This document shows, piece after piece, positions 11,138-22,884 of a stretch of 64,000 nucleotides of DNA. The notes under the pieces were generated by a model. The model had not been told where the DNA came from and ran no database searches. It worked only from the letters and a program-made list of their open reading frames with translations. Position 1 is the stretch's first letter, and every line of letters starts with the position of its first letter. The stretch spans positions 31,056,926 to 31,120,925 of the forward strand of contig CAIIXF020000002.1 of NCBI GenBank assembly GCA_903813345.2, in the 5' to 3' direction. The position numbers and the translations under genes are program-made. This stretch comes from Owenia fusiformis. Lineage: Eukaryota; Annelida; Polychaeta; Sabellida; Oweniidae.

Positions 11138-11377
11138 GATGTGAACTATTAGTCATATAAAATTACTGTTCCTATTACCAATGCGGCGGTAGCTCAGCGG
11201 TAGAGCGTTAGACTCAAGTTCTGGCGGCCTGAGTCTCGAGCCCTGGACGAACCCAAACTTAATCTGTTTTATTAATGTAGAAAAACCCCGGGGATTTCGT
11301 GCACATGGGGGCGTTGTCCTGCTGCCCCCATGGGCCCCCAGGAAAGGTGGTCTAGGTCTCTCCTTTTTCCCACTACT
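11138..11377. repeat. right terminal inverted repeat, copy 1
   Basis: Inverted match to 1981-2220. The tRNA-like part starts at 11183. A T at 11278 breaks the TTAATGGAG seen in the other three TIRs. Confidence 0.9.
11183..11253 (+). ncRNA. tRNA-like Pol III module in right TIR, copy 1
   Basis: A box TAGCTCAGCGG is intact. The B box region reads GTCTCGAGCCC, with one extra base compared with the left TIR, so promoter strength may be lower. It reads outward toward the element tip, and a TTTT run lies near 11266. Confidence 0.4.
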
Positions 11378-11635
11378 TATAAGGAAATATTTTCATGTTT
11401 CAATAAATGCAAAGATAAGATTGAATTATCAAAACACTCATTTGGTGATATTGTTTGGTTAAACAACAATTTTAAATGGAAAAAACATATCCTTTTCTAT
11501 AAAAACTGAATTAAGTCAGGATTTATATATCTGAAAGATTTTTTTGATGATAAAGGGATTTTTATTAGTGAAAAGTATGTTTTTGACAAGTTGAATGACA
11601 GAAGAAATTGGATTAAAGAATATATGATAATTAGA
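11378..11635 (+). mobile_element. LINE internal fragment trapped between the two elements
   Basis: This 258-bp spacer encodes on the plus strand a LINE reverse-transcriptase stretch (WLNNNFKWKKHILFY...SGFIYLKDFFDDKG). It carries one stop, where a Trp is usual in such proteins. It begins with TATAAG and ends with ATTAGA. In frame, it would be preceded by the minus-strand fragment at 21033 and followed by the minus-strand fragment ending at 1980. It is therefore inverted relative to both. Confidence 0.85.
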
Positions 11636-11875
11636 AGTAGTGGGAGAAAGGAGAGACCTAGACCACCTTTCCTGGGGGCCCATGGGGGCAGCAGGACAAC
11701 GCCCCCATGTGCACGAAATCCCCGGGGTTTTTCTCCATTAATAAAACAGATTATGTTTGGGTTCGTCCAGGGCTCGAACTCAGGCCGCCATAACTTGAGT
11801 CTAACGCTCTACCACTGAGCTACCGCCGCATTGATATTTAAGCGAGTAATTTTATATGACTGATACTTTACATGT
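11636..11875. repeat. left terminal inverted repeat, copy 2
   Basis: Matches the left TIR of copy 1, including G at tip position 11 and the intact B box-like motif. Confidence 0.9.
11760..11829 (-). ncRNA. tRNA-like Pol III module in left TIR, copy 2
   Basis: Same sequence as 2105-2174: A box TAGCTCAGTGG and B box-like AGTTCGAGCCC, reading outward. Confidence 0.5.
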
Positions 11876-12511
11876 GTTTGAATTACCCGCCAAAACAAGA
11901 GTTATCGATTTTCTATAACAGGCGCATATACATTGTTTGTTTATTAGACTTTCACCTCATACGTACTAAGTTGACTGCTTCAAGTAATAATAAGCCTTGA
12001 ATGACCTATGCTCGTTATCTGAGATGGTATATATTAGCCTGGCCAGGAGTATGTATAACGATCACTGTATTTATCAACTAACAGACTACGATAGACCATG
12101 GATAGACTGACATACTCAATACAGTGTTAACGAAATAAGGTCATACATATAACAAGGCTGTAAATAAGGACGTGGAATTATATAGTCGAATATTTCGAAT
12201 AAATCCTTTTTATTCAGAAAATTCGAAGGGAAATTAAAACATTCAATGGGGTGAGTATGTAGACAACAGACTTATTATAGAAACGGATCCTATATCAACT
12301 AATTAGAGGTGAGTATTATAACAAGGTAAGTACGTGTATCTAATAACAAAAGCTTTATGTAAATAATATAGTTTAATTTGTTTCAAATGATTTTTCTGTA
12401 AAACACGAACAGGCTTAAACCAGTTTTTAAGGGGGATCCCCTAATTATTGAGATATGTCCAATCAAATCATTATATGAAAACGAGGCTGGGTATTCTCCA
12501 GATCAAAACAT

Positions 12512-12520
12512 TATAAAAAG
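12512..12520 (+). promoter_or_regulatory. TATA-like box of polymerase gene, copy 2
   Basis: TATAAAAAG, identical to 2857-2865 in copy 1. A likely 5'-UTR intron follows it, as in copy 1. Confidence 0.4.
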
Positions 12521-12975
12521 ACCTTACATTGCAACCTTTTTCATTCTACTGATGGAATCACTTTGGTACAACACCTTAAACTGGAGGAAGCAAAAAGGAG
12601 AAACTAGAACTAAATACAACAAATAGTGGATATAACAGACTATTGGACTACTTGGATTTAGATGCATTCACTCAACGTGAATTTACACAATCAGACAACA
12701 CGGATAAATAATTAACACGATTGCTACAGTTAAAGTGAGTACTTTTATATCACTGTCGCTTACTTTTGACATAATAATACAGTGTGATTTACATTCATAG
12801 TTCACATATTGACGTTAGTATGTTCATTGATATAAACTAATACAAAACACAGTGTATATTATGTATTGGAAATTGGAAATAGAAAGCTTAATTATATTTA
12901 TTTGCTACGAATAAAGATATGAGGGGAAATGATGAATGTTAAAAAGAACAAATTGTTTTTCAGATCAACAGAAAT

Positions 12976-15900
12976 ATGCCTGCAAAACATGCTACATACA
13001 CTTGTGACTGTGGTAAACAATACAAACAAGCTGTCAGCCTTGCAAGACATAAACGTCTAGAGCATGCTACTAATAATGAGAGATATCATTGTCACTGTGG
13101 GAAGATATTCTCAAGGAAAGATAAGTTGATGAGACATGAAAAGATTCATGAAACACCAGAGTATAAATGCAACGATTGTGGTAGTGCTTTCCATAGAAGG
13201 GAAAGCTTAAGAAACCACATTGCATCACATCATAACCAAATAGGAAGGGGACCACCGACCCAAGAGTCGGCAATACCAACTTGGCCTTCTGAGACACAAT
13301 CTACCCAGTCATTACATAATGATAAAATGACACACGCCTCTACATCAAATGATTCTACCTCATCAATATCTGAACCTTCAACTCCAATAGCTGAGTCTGA
13401 TACCATATCTCAATCACAGGAACAGCAACATACGCAGCTAAATGGTGAACAAAACTTGGTTAATGAAGAGGAAGAATGTGAGTTTGAGGAGGCATTGAAT
13501 GGATCTTTGAAGACAGTAACAATTAGTTCAACTGGTCTATCAAAGTTCGACCCATTGCGTTTGTTTAAAGAAAGGGAATCAAAAATAAAAAGTGTTTTAT
13601 TAAAACAAATGAAAAAGAAGGGAGCCATCAAATGGTATGTTGCCATTAATGTGCAGTTCAAAAAACAGAAAAAAGAAGAAACAGAAGTTGCACGCCCACA
13701 CTTTAGAGGGAAATGCTTTGTTCTTATGAAAGCAATTGATTTGAATGAGTCATATCAAGAGTCTGTTAAAAAAATATACGATTCTTTCATCAAATATCAA
13801 CGACAGGGATCTGCTTGGCTGCTCGATTATGTCATCAATGTTAAGATTCATATGGCATACTACAAGCCAATAAGAGCTTCATCATACATACCAACACCAG
13901 TTACCCTACGAGGTAAAAAGGCATTAGTTAATGTGCAAAACAGAGACAACAAATGTTTTGTGTGGGCTATACTTTCTGCCCTTTATCCACAACACAAACA
14001 CATTCAAAGAGTTTCCAAGTATAGGGACTTTGCTCCCAAACTTAATATGGATGGTATATCCTATCCTGTGAAACTAACTGATATAGAAACATTTGAACAA
14101 AACAACAACGTATCAGTCAACGTTTTTGGATATGATAAAGAGGTGTTCCCTCTACATATCACCAAAAGTAGACTAGATAAGCATGTGAACTTAATGCTGC
14201 TCTCAAACAGGAAAGGTAGCCACTACTGCTGGATTAAAAATATGAGCAAGCTTCTCAGTCATACAACACATCACAATGGAAAAAGATTCTTCTGTGATTA
14301 TTGTCTCCATGGTTTTAAGAGGAATGATCTTCTACAAAAACACATCAAACAATGCCAACTATATGGCCCTCAAAAGATCGAAATGCCCTCTGATGATGAC
14401 AAATGGCTTTACTTCAACGATGTTGCAAAGCAATTGAAAGCTCCTTGGATCGTTTATGCAGATTTTGAGGCAGCAACTGAAAAAATACAAGGGTGTCAAC
14501 AAGACCCTAGTATATCAAACACTCAGAAGTTAACCAAACATACCCCCTCTGGATTCGCTTATAAAGTAGTTGGACCAACAGATGACCTAACCAAACCAAC
14601 TGTGGTATACAGTGGTGCCAATGTCACAGATACATTCATTCAGCATATGGTGAAGGTCCAAGATAAAATTGACCTTTGGTATAAGAACCCCAAACCTATT
14701 GATATGAAACCAGATGATTGGAGAGCTTTTAACAAAGCAGTAAATTGCCATATATGTGATGAACCTATGGGTGATGATAGAGTCCGTGACCATGATCATG
14801 TTACAGGTAAGAAAATTGTTTTAGATATAATTAATGATAAATAATGATAGATTTTTGCATTTTATTTACAACATTGTCTCTTTATTATCTTATGTTTTAT
14901 ATATTTCTTTTAGGTAAATTCAGAGGGGCAGCACATAATGCATGTAACGTCAACTTCCGGTTTAGAGGGAAAATACCAGTTGTCTTTCATAACTTAAAGG
15001 TTTGTATTAAATTAATATATCAACAAGAAGTAGATCTTACAAATAACTCTTTAGCTTTAAAGTTGGCACATGTACACTAACCATGGTCTATATATAGTTT
15101 ATATATGTATACATGTACATTATATTTTACTTTCTTTATTTGCAGAACTATGACGCCCATTTGATTATGCAATCAATATCACTTTATCAACATGGCTCAC
15201 TTAAAGTCATACCAACCAACATGGAGAAGTACATTTCCTTCTCTATGGGTTCAATGGATTTCATTGATTCATATCAATTTCTGGGAACCTCATTGGATAA
15301 GTTGACAAAGAATCTCACGCAAGAAGGCGTAACCAAGTTCAAACACTTACAAAGTGAATACTCAGACCCAGAATATATCACCTTATTATTGAGGAAAGGT
15401 GTATTCCCCTATTCGTGGTTTGACACTACTGAAAAATTTAACAGCAAAGAACTTCCACTACAACAAGCATTCTATAATGATCTCACAGATGAGCCATTGA
15501 GTGACACCGACTTCAAGCATGCTACAACAGTTTGGAAGAAGTTTGGAATGAAAAAATTTCATGAATATCATGATTTATATCTCAAAACAGATGTTCTTTT
15601 ACTGGCTGATGTCTTTGAGAACTTTAGAAATTTAGCAATGGATTTGTATGATCTTGATCCTGCCCACTTCTACACAGCACCGGGACTAAGTTGGGCGGCT
15701 GCCCTCAAATACACAGGTGTAAAGTTGGAATTATTTACTGATCCAGACATGCACCTTTTTATCGAGTCTGGTCTGAGGGGAGGGATATCCATGATTTCTG
15801 GACGTTATGCAAAGGCTAACAACCCATACCTGGAGGGCTTTGATCCAACAAAACAGAACTCCTATATAAGTTACATAGGTAAGTGTTCCTTTCCCATTGG

Positions 15901-17742
15901 TTTTTGTTGATAGTCCTACCTTCATATAATTAGAATTGAATAAGCAAATAAGTAATTTAGAAATATAGGTATATTATACTTGATTTTCAATATTTTTCTT
16001 ATAGATGCCAACAATCTTTATGGTTGGGCCATGAGTAAGCCGCTACCAACACATGGTTTTCGTTGGTTAAGTAGCAGTGAGATCGAAACTCTTGATATTC
16101 AAAGCATAGATGAGGATGCTGATGATGGTTTCATACTAGAAGTTGATCTTGAGTATCCCAATATCCTCCACGATGCACATTCTGACTATCCATTAGCGCC
16201 AGAGTCCTGTGTTATAACAGAGGATATGGTCTCACCATTTTGTAAGGATCTCGCTAATGACCTGCAGTTAAAAAGTGGCACTTGTAAGAAGTTGGTTCCA
16301 AATTTAAATGATAAAGAAAAGTATGTGCTACATTACCAAAGTCTACAGCAATATCTAAAATATGGATTGAAGCTGACTAAAGTGCACAGAGTGATGACTT
16401 TTAAGCAATCATGTTGGCTAAAACCATACATTGACCTGAATACAGAGAGAAGAAAAATGGCCAAGAATGCTTTTGAGAAGGACCTATTCAAGCTTATGAA
16501 CAATAGGTAAGGAAGCACTTAAAATGATGCAATTATATCCATTTACTTAAAAATAATAATTTTTCCCCTATTTTTTATTTTATTTTTTATTTTTATTTTT
16601 TTTATTTTTTTTATATATATATTTTTTATTATTATGTAATATGATGTCCTTTGCTTACTGCTTATAGTGTCTTTGGGAAGACCATGGAGAACCTACGAAA
16701 GAGGAGGGATATTGAATTGGTGCATAAAGAACTGAGGTTGAAGAAACTGGTATGCAAACCATCGTTCCACTCGTTCAGCATTTTTTCTGATGATTTAGCT
16801 GCAGTTGAGAAATTGAAGACGAAGTTATTTCTCAATCGACCTATCTATTGTGGATTCACTATACTAGACGTGAGCAAAACTCTCATGTATGACTTCCACT
16901 ATGGTCATATTGTCCCAAAGTATGGACCAAAGGCTAAGCTGCTTTTTACAGACACAGATTCCCTGTGCTATCACATCCAGACAGATGATATCTACAAAGA
17001 CATGAGCAACAACCTAGATTTGTATGATACTTCTGATTTCCCCACAGACCATGCATTGTTCTCCACAACTAACAAGAAAATCATAGGCAAGTTTAAAGAT
17101 GAGACTGCTGGAAAACCCCCATCTGAATTTGTTGGACTAAAACCTAAGATGTACTCTTTGTTAGTTGCTGGTGAGGCTAAAAAAACGGCTAAAGGTGTTG
17201 CTAAATGTGTTGTTAAAAACACTATCACACATGAAGACTACAGAAATGCTGTGATGAACAAGCAACTTATGATGTCAAACATGAAACAGTTTAGGTCAAT
17301 CAAGCATAAAATCTTTATGTTGGACATCAACAAAATTAGTCTGAATCCATATGATGACAAGAGATACATACTTGATGATGGCATCACAACGTTGGCTCAT
17401 GGACATTACAAAATAAATAGGTATATATGCCATTCATTTCTTTCTCCATCCTCATCCTTCGCACATCCTACCAGTTCCTCCCAGTCCCTCCCTATATCCA
17501 ACCATTCCCTCCCTATCTCCCTCTAGTTCCTCCCATTCCCTCCCATCTCCTCCCAGGTCCTCCCTATTTCCTCTTCCCTCCTCCCTATTCCCTCTTTCCT
17601 CCTCTCTATTCCCTCTTTCCTCCTCCCACCCTCCCCATTTCCTCTCTATATCCTCCCTTATCCCATTCCCACTACCCAACACGATCTCGGTAATTTAATC
17701 CTATTAATTTATTTACAATTGATTTTAATATGTAGTTTTTAA
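12976..17742 (+). CDS. protein-primed family B DNA polymerase, copy 2
   Basis: Exons at 12976-14806, 14914-14999, 15146-15878, 16005-16506, 16668-17420 and a tentative 17736-17742. These are the copy 1 coordinates plus 9,655. The coding exons look identical to copy 1, so all exonuclease and palm motifs are intact. The only difference I noticed lies in intron 2 (C at 5354, A at 15009). Two intact copies side by side mean that either could supply the enzyme for both elements. Confidence 0.9.
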
Positions 17743-17834
17743 ACCAATCAAAATGTTTTACTTCAAAATATTCTTATATAATTTAAGTTGTCTATGTTTT
17801 GAGTCATTCTACCGATAGTTCTTGAACACACAAC

Positions 17835-19407
17835 ATGTCATTTGATTGTTCTGAGTGTAGTGTGAAGTTCACGAGAGCTGATAATCTAGCTCGACATATG
17901 AATAAGTTTCATGGGGGACATATGGCTCAATCTGATATTATTCTGAAACATCCATTTACTATGATAGCAGGTAGGCATGTTGAATATTGTAAATTCTTAT
18001 AGATGTAAAAATCTTAATGAATATGACAATTTATTAAATATAAAATTTGTTGTATTTCCAGCTGGACCAACATCCTCGGGGAAGACTTGGCTCATGAAGC
18101 ACTTGATTCAAAATGCTGAACGGTTTATATCTCCATTTCCAAAAAGAATCATCTGGTGTTATGATCAATGGCAACCCGCCTATGAAGAGCTAAGGAAATA
18201 CCCGCGTTTGGAATTTGTGAAGGGAATACCAGAGGACATTGATGATCCTAGATACCTTGACACTTCAGCACCTACTTTGATACTACTCGATGATCTCATG
18301 AATGAAGCAACAAATGACCAAAGAATATGTGACCTCTATAGCAAAGGAAGCCACCATCGAAATCTGTCTGTGATTTGCCTTCTCCAGAATATGTACCACC
18401 AGGGAAAAATGAACAGATCAATGAGTTTAAACTCACACTATATGATACTATTTAATAACCCCAGAGATCGCCAACAGGTGGCATTCTTATCCAGGCAAAT
18501 GTATCCTGGAAATGGAAACAAGTTGGTTAGAGCATATACCAGCGCCACAAGCCGACCCTATGGCTACCTGCTTCTTGATCTAAAGCAAGAAACCCCAGAA
18601 CATAACAGATTGAAGCCAAATGTCTTTACCAAAGATGAAGGTGAATTGAAAGATCCTCAATACTCCAACATTTTCAAGCAACCAATGAAGGATTCCAAAC
18701 GTCCAATTGAAATGCAGGGCATTTCAGAAGTCAAACACCCAACTTCATCTGTAAATACCAATGATGTTATGAACTACCCTTATTTGGAATCTGAAGTTCA
18801 ACAGGACAACATGGTATCTTGTGATGATTGTGGTTTAGTATTTGATAGCATTCACGACCTACAAAGGCACATTAAAAATTGGTGTCAAGATCAGGGGCCA
18901 CAACCCAAAAGGATGAGGACTCAATCCACCCTGAATATGGACGAGAATATTCCTAGAGAAGAAGATGATGATTTAAAAGAAAATGAAACATTTGCTTACT
19001 TCAAGAAGTGGGCTAGAGAATCACTTAAAGAGGATTATCAAGATAAATTGAAAGAGTATTTGGATCGAGGAATGGATAGAGAAGAGGCTATAGAAAAAGC
19101 AAAGAAGAAACAACTATCAAAAGTAAAGGAGAAATTTATGAAAAACTATAAACAGCTGGTTGAACTATTATTTGGTGTAGCAGATAATGCATTACATAGA
19201 AATATTGTGGATGTAGTGAATAATATGATGAGCAGAGGCGTGTCTAGGGGTCTTGCTATTAGAAAAATACTTTTGAAAAACAAACACAAGTTTGATGAGC
19301 TATTCATAGATGATACAGATGAGGATGATTCTGAGGATGAGGGAAGTGAATCTGAGAACGAGACTGGTGAATCTGAGAACGAGGCTAGTGAATCTGAGGA
19401 TGAGTGA
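17835..19407 (+). CDS. zinc-finger P-loop ATPase, copy 2
   Basis: Exons 17835-17970 and 18062-19407 encode the same 493-aa protein as copy 1: an N-terminal C2H2 finger, Walker A GPTSSGKT, Walker B LILLDDLM, a second finger and an acidic tail. I saw no difference from copy 1. Confidence 0.85.
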
Positions 19408-19466
19408 TAAATATCCATGAATTCATGAGAGATCTTCATTTGTAAGTCAGAAAGCGACCATACAAG

Positions 19467-20564
19467 ATGTCATATCAGGACTATTTGAAGAAACTATACT
19501 TTGACAGCCAACATTCTGGAGCATTTGCTGGACCCGATAAATTATATAGAACTATACTAAAAGATGGAAAATATAAGCTTTCTCGCTATCAAATAAAGAA
19601 ATGGCTCGATAATCAAGAAGCCTACAGCCTGCAGCGACCTTACAAGAAGCGCTTTACTCGAAATAAAGTATATGTTTCACATATTGACGAACAATGGGAT
19701 GCTGATCTAATGGATGTCTCTAATATGTCATCACATAATGATGGGATCCGTTTCATACTTGTGGTTATTGACATTATGTCTCGTTTTGCCTGGGTCAGAC
19801 CTTTACACAATAAAACTGGGAAATCTGTGGCTGATGCATTTGATGATATCTTCAAGGAGGGACGTCAACCAGATGTAATACGGAGCGATGCTGGCCAAGA
19901 ATTTCGTGCCAGGACTGTACAAACATTGCTGGGTAGATGGGGAGTCCGCCATTTTGTTACGAGTAATACCCCCAAGGCCAACTATGCAGAGAGACTTATA
20001 AAGACATTAAAAACTAAACTCATGAGATATATCACGTACAAACAGAACTATAGATTTATAGACAATTTACAAAACTTTGTTAAAAGTTATAATACCACTT
20101 GGCACAGGGGAATAAAAATGGCTCCTAGAAATGTATCCAAAGATGATGAACTCACCATTTGGTGGCGGATGTATTATCCTACATCAGCTATTGTTAAAAG
20201 CAAATCTAGACAGATATTTAAATTTCCTATTGGAGCTTTGGTTAGAATTACCCAATCGAAACATGTTTTTAGTAGGGAATACGACCAGCATTGGACTGGG
20301 GAGGTTTTCAAAGTAGACAAACGTTTTATCAGACAGGGGTTGCCATTATATCGTTTGAAAGATTTTCAAAATGATGATATCAAGGGTACGTTTTACCAAT
20401 CAGAGCTTCAGAGAGTACAAGCTAATGAAGATGACATTTGGAAGGTGGAAAAGATACTTAAAACACGAATCAGACGAGGTCAAAAAGAGTATTTAGTGCA
20501 TTGGCAATATTGGCCCAAAAAGTTTGATTCATGGGTTAAGGAATCTGAGATTTCCTCATTGTAA
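19467..20564 (+). CDS. Polinton-type integrase with chromodomain, copy 2
   Basis: 365 aa, with the same D80/D141/E175 core and C-terminal chromodomain as copy 1. It has one amino-acid change, Thr165 instead of Met (codon ACG at 19959-19961), inside the core between the second Asp and the Glu. Both residues are plausible at that site, so both enzymes may work. Confidence 0.93.
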   Translation: MSYQDYLKKLYFDSQHSGAFAGPDKLYRTILKDGKYKLSRYQIKKWLDNQEAYSLQRPYKKRFTRNKVYVSHIDEQWDADLMDVSNMSSHNDGIRFILVVIDIMSRFAWVRPLHNKTGKSVADAFDDIFKEGRQPDVIRSDAGQEFRARTVQTLLGRWGVRHFVTSNTPKANYAERLIKTLKTKLMRYITYKQNYRFIDNLQNFVKSYNTTWHRGIKMAPRNVSKDDELTIWWRMYYPTSAIVKSKSRQIFKFPIGALVRITQSKHVFSREYDQHWTGEVFKVDKRFIRQGLPLYRLKDFQNDDIKGTFYQSELQRVQANEDDIWKVEKILKTRIRRGQKEYLVHWQYWPKKFDSWVKESEISSL

Positions 20565-20792
20565 ATATTGTGTATTGTATTGCACTAATTTGTTTGCTTT
20601 TATATGAATCATAATGTAAATAAATATATATCCTATTTGTGTGTTTATTTATAAAAAAAATGTTTTGTTTGTTTCATGATTAATATAAATCAGATCATCA
20701 AAGAAAAGAAAAAAAAGAAAATATGAAATAGCAGTGAACATCCATATTAGATTGAGGGTTGTAGAAAGTTAATATATTACTCATGTTTAAAT

Positions 20793-21032
20793 GATGTGAA
20801 CTATTAGTCATATAAAATTACTGTTCCTATTACCAATGCGGCGGTAGCTCAGCGGTAAAGCGTTAGACTCAAGTTCTGGCGGCCTGAGTCTCGAGCCCTG
20901 GACGAACCCAAACTTAATCTGTTTTATTAATGGAGAAAAACCCCGGGGATTTCGTGCACATGGGGGCGTTGTCCTGCTGCCCCCATGGGCCCCCAGGAAA
21001 GGTGGTCTAGGTCTCTCCTTTTTCCCACTACT
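20793..21032. repeat. right terminal inverted repeat, copy 2
   Basis: Matches the right TIR of copy 1 apart from an A at 20858 and a G at 20933. It keeps the right-specific A at tip position 11. Confidence 0.9.
20838..20908 (+). ncRNA. tRNA-like Pol III module in right TIR, copy 2
   Basis: Like 11183-11253 but with G to A at 20858 in the D-arm (GGTAAAGCG), which weakens the tRNA-like fold further. Confidence 0.35.
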
Positions 21033-21053
21033 CTTATAAAATTGAGAGTTTTT

Positions 21054-21066
<13 letters not shown>
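21033..21066 (-). mobile_element. LINE remnant, 5' truncated end
   Basis: The minus strand encodes KNSQFYK, which runs in frame into the EIFSCFNKC start of the spacer fragment. Beyond it lies an A-rich AAATAAATA tract at about 21050-21094. The LINE copy was therefore short, about 1.2 kb, with its 5' end lost before the Polinton-like elements arrived. Confidence 0.65.
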
Positions 21067-21095
<29 letters not shown>

Positions 21096-21334
21096 GCAAA
21101 TATACAAATGTATATTGGCCATTTATCAATGGTTTGTTGGACACTACATGAACTCTTTGCTATTCATTACATATCATGATTGGCAACTAAAATATTTATG
21201 ATGTGCTGTGTGAAGCGATACTTTCCTAGTGTTCCCATAACATATATTTTTATGTTTAAATTGGCCTTTACTTTAATTAGTCCTTAAATCATTGTCAATT
21301 AATGTCAATACCAGATCGAGTTACTTATCGCGAT

Positions 21335-21419
21335 GTTGTTACATCTTGGATTTCCAAGGTATTATGTGTTCGATGTTCAGGATTGGAAATCAAACTGGGA
21401 AACGAGTATGATGTTGTTA
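21335..21419. repeat. dispersed repeat, copy A
   Basis: Diverged match to 26024-26097. Both read ACATCTTGGATTTYCAAGGTAT and then a similar stretch ending in AAACTGGGAAA. The nature of the repeat is unknown. Confidence 0.6.
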
Positions 21420-21545
21420 CGGGTTACCTGTAATTATATGCAATTAAGTAAATCAGTTTTGGATATGTTTGCCTGTATAGAGTTAAGGAAACCATTCATG
21501 ATAGTTCGATTTTGCTCCATCTCATAGTGGACTACAAATTGCCCT

Positions 21546-21626
21546 TACCCTTTGCATTCGTTTGACTTCACTTCTTAAAAGAGAGCTTCGTCTTTTGTAG
21601 TTTAACTAGACTCTGCACGCAGGGTA
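21546..21626. mobile_element. 81-bp MITE, TIR TACCCT, 9-bp target duplication
   Basis: The sequence starts TACCCTTTGCATTCG and ends ACGCAGGGTA. It is flanked on both sides by the perfect 9-bp repeat AATTGCCCT (21537-21545 and 21627-21635). A related copy lies at 28819-28903. Target duplications of 9 bp are typical of Mutator-like elements. There is no coding capacity. Confidence 0.85.
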
Positions 21627-22036
21627 AATTGCCCTCGGGGTAGACTAAACAAAGATTGAAGAGAACTCTTTTGAACTGATTAAATTGTATCGATAATTTA
21701 TTATTTATTTCCTAAATTCCAAATCTCGTATAAATTCAGCATCGTTAAATATCAAATGAAACCAAAGCCAAAGTAGACCCAGGCATATGGTCCGATGAGC
21801 ATCATTGATGGTTTGGGCTTATTTCATGTTCACTTTGCACATTTACAAAATGAATGCATTTGACATGATACTGTATTATACAGGTGTAAAAGGGTAGAAG
21901 GTCCTATCAAATTATACTCTCCATTGATTTATATGGTGATCTAAATACAACTCTTTCCCTCATTATCTTATACGCAATCAGGGCCAGTAAGGGCCGATAA
22001 GAAAGGGGACCATCATTTCTTTCACACCGGTCTTGC

Positions 22037-22222
22037 AGGCCCGTAGCCAGGATTTGCAAAGGGAGGGGTTCACTTTTTGAAAATTTCCAGGGGGGGGTTC
22101 TCTTGTAACAAATTTGGTCCAAAAATGGCCAAAATCACTTAAAAAGTGCTCAGAATGGTGAAAAACTGAATGATTTGAAAGACTTTTTGGCCGACCCCCC
22201 CCCCCCCCCTCCCCGATGCTGA
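22037..22222. repeat. dispersed repeat beginning CCCGTAGCCAGG, with poly-C
   Basis: A G-rich segment opens with GCCCGTAGCCAGGATTTG and ends near a poly-C run at 22196-22210. Related starts occur at 23694, 28930 and 44633. This is a dispersed, probably transposon-derived family. Confidence 0.6.
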
Positions 22223-22859
22223 CAAGGAAATTTTTTTTTATCGAACTATTGTTTCACGCAGCGTGAGACTATAATGATAAAATGAAAATAAATAATATAA
22301 CTGTGTAAGTTTTCATTCTGAGTAACGGTTGAATGATTTCTCGCCCATATAATCCTTTCTATCTATAATATACATGTACTGTAAAGTGTACAATACCAAA
22401 CGCATATCAAAGTGTCTTGACCTAAGTCTGTAAGTTAGGTTGACAACTTTTTTATTTATCGATCTGTCATCGTGATTACCTTACGGTACCGGTGAATACG
22501 CTTTTCTGTTTTCAATAAAATATTGTGCTCATACACCATACATGCGAAGGTTCATTTTTCTTACAAATGAATGCTTGAAAAGAAAAAAGTTTTGGGGTGA
22601 ATCAAATATTTTAATCCCACCTAACGTTTCAAAACTTCGGGAATCATTGGCTGACTAATTTATAAATAGGATGTGATTGAAATATATCAGAAATAAACAT
22701 CAGTGGCGGATATGGGGGTGGGGCTGGCCCACAAGTGAAGGTCAAAAATCTGCTTCTCTCCACATAAACTGGGCAATTTTGTTAACTGGCCTTAATGATT
22801 AATAATTAATAATTTTTCAACAATTTCGGGCCTGTTTTTAAGAAATTGGGCCAACCCCA

Positions 22860-22884
22860 CCCCCCCCCCCCCCCCCCCCCCCCC
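22860..22884. repeat. poly-C microsatellite
   Basis: An unbroken run of about 25 C. Confidence 0.95.

Larger units (their letters stand above)
1981..11377 (+). mobile_element. Polinton-like element, copy 1
   Basis: The element is 9,397 bp, bounded by inverted repeats that start AGTAGTGGG and end CCCACTACT. That matches the 5'-AG...CT-3' ends and 6-bp target duplications of the Polinton/Maverick class. It encodes, all on the plus strand, protein-primed DNA polymerase B, a P-loop packaging-type ATPase and a retroviral-type integrase with a chromodomain. Typical Polintons are 15-20 kb and also code for major and minor capsid proteins and an adenain-type protease. No such frames are present here, so I infer a capsid-less lineage. 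It interrupts a LINE reading frame at a 6-bp site. The 6 bases on the two sides do not match each other, but each matches the flank of copy 2 as its reverse complement. Confidence 0.9.
11636..21032 (+). mobile_element. Polinton-like element, copy 2
   Basis: Exactly 9,397 bp, the same length and orientation as copy 1, at a constant offset of 9,655. I noticed only five base differences: copy 1 positions 2277, 5354, 10305, 11203 and 11278. A full alignment may reveal more. Gene content and exon structure are the same. Its left flank ATTAGA is the reverse complement of the left flank of copy 1, and its right flank CTTATA is the reverse complement of the right flank of copy 1. Confidence 0.9.

Noticed and set aside
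11636-21032. Copy 2 as a simple tandem duplication or assembly repeat of copy 1
   Set aside because: The copies have different target-site duplications and a LINE spacer, so they began as two insertions. Wrong orientation of the spacer in the assembly stays possible.
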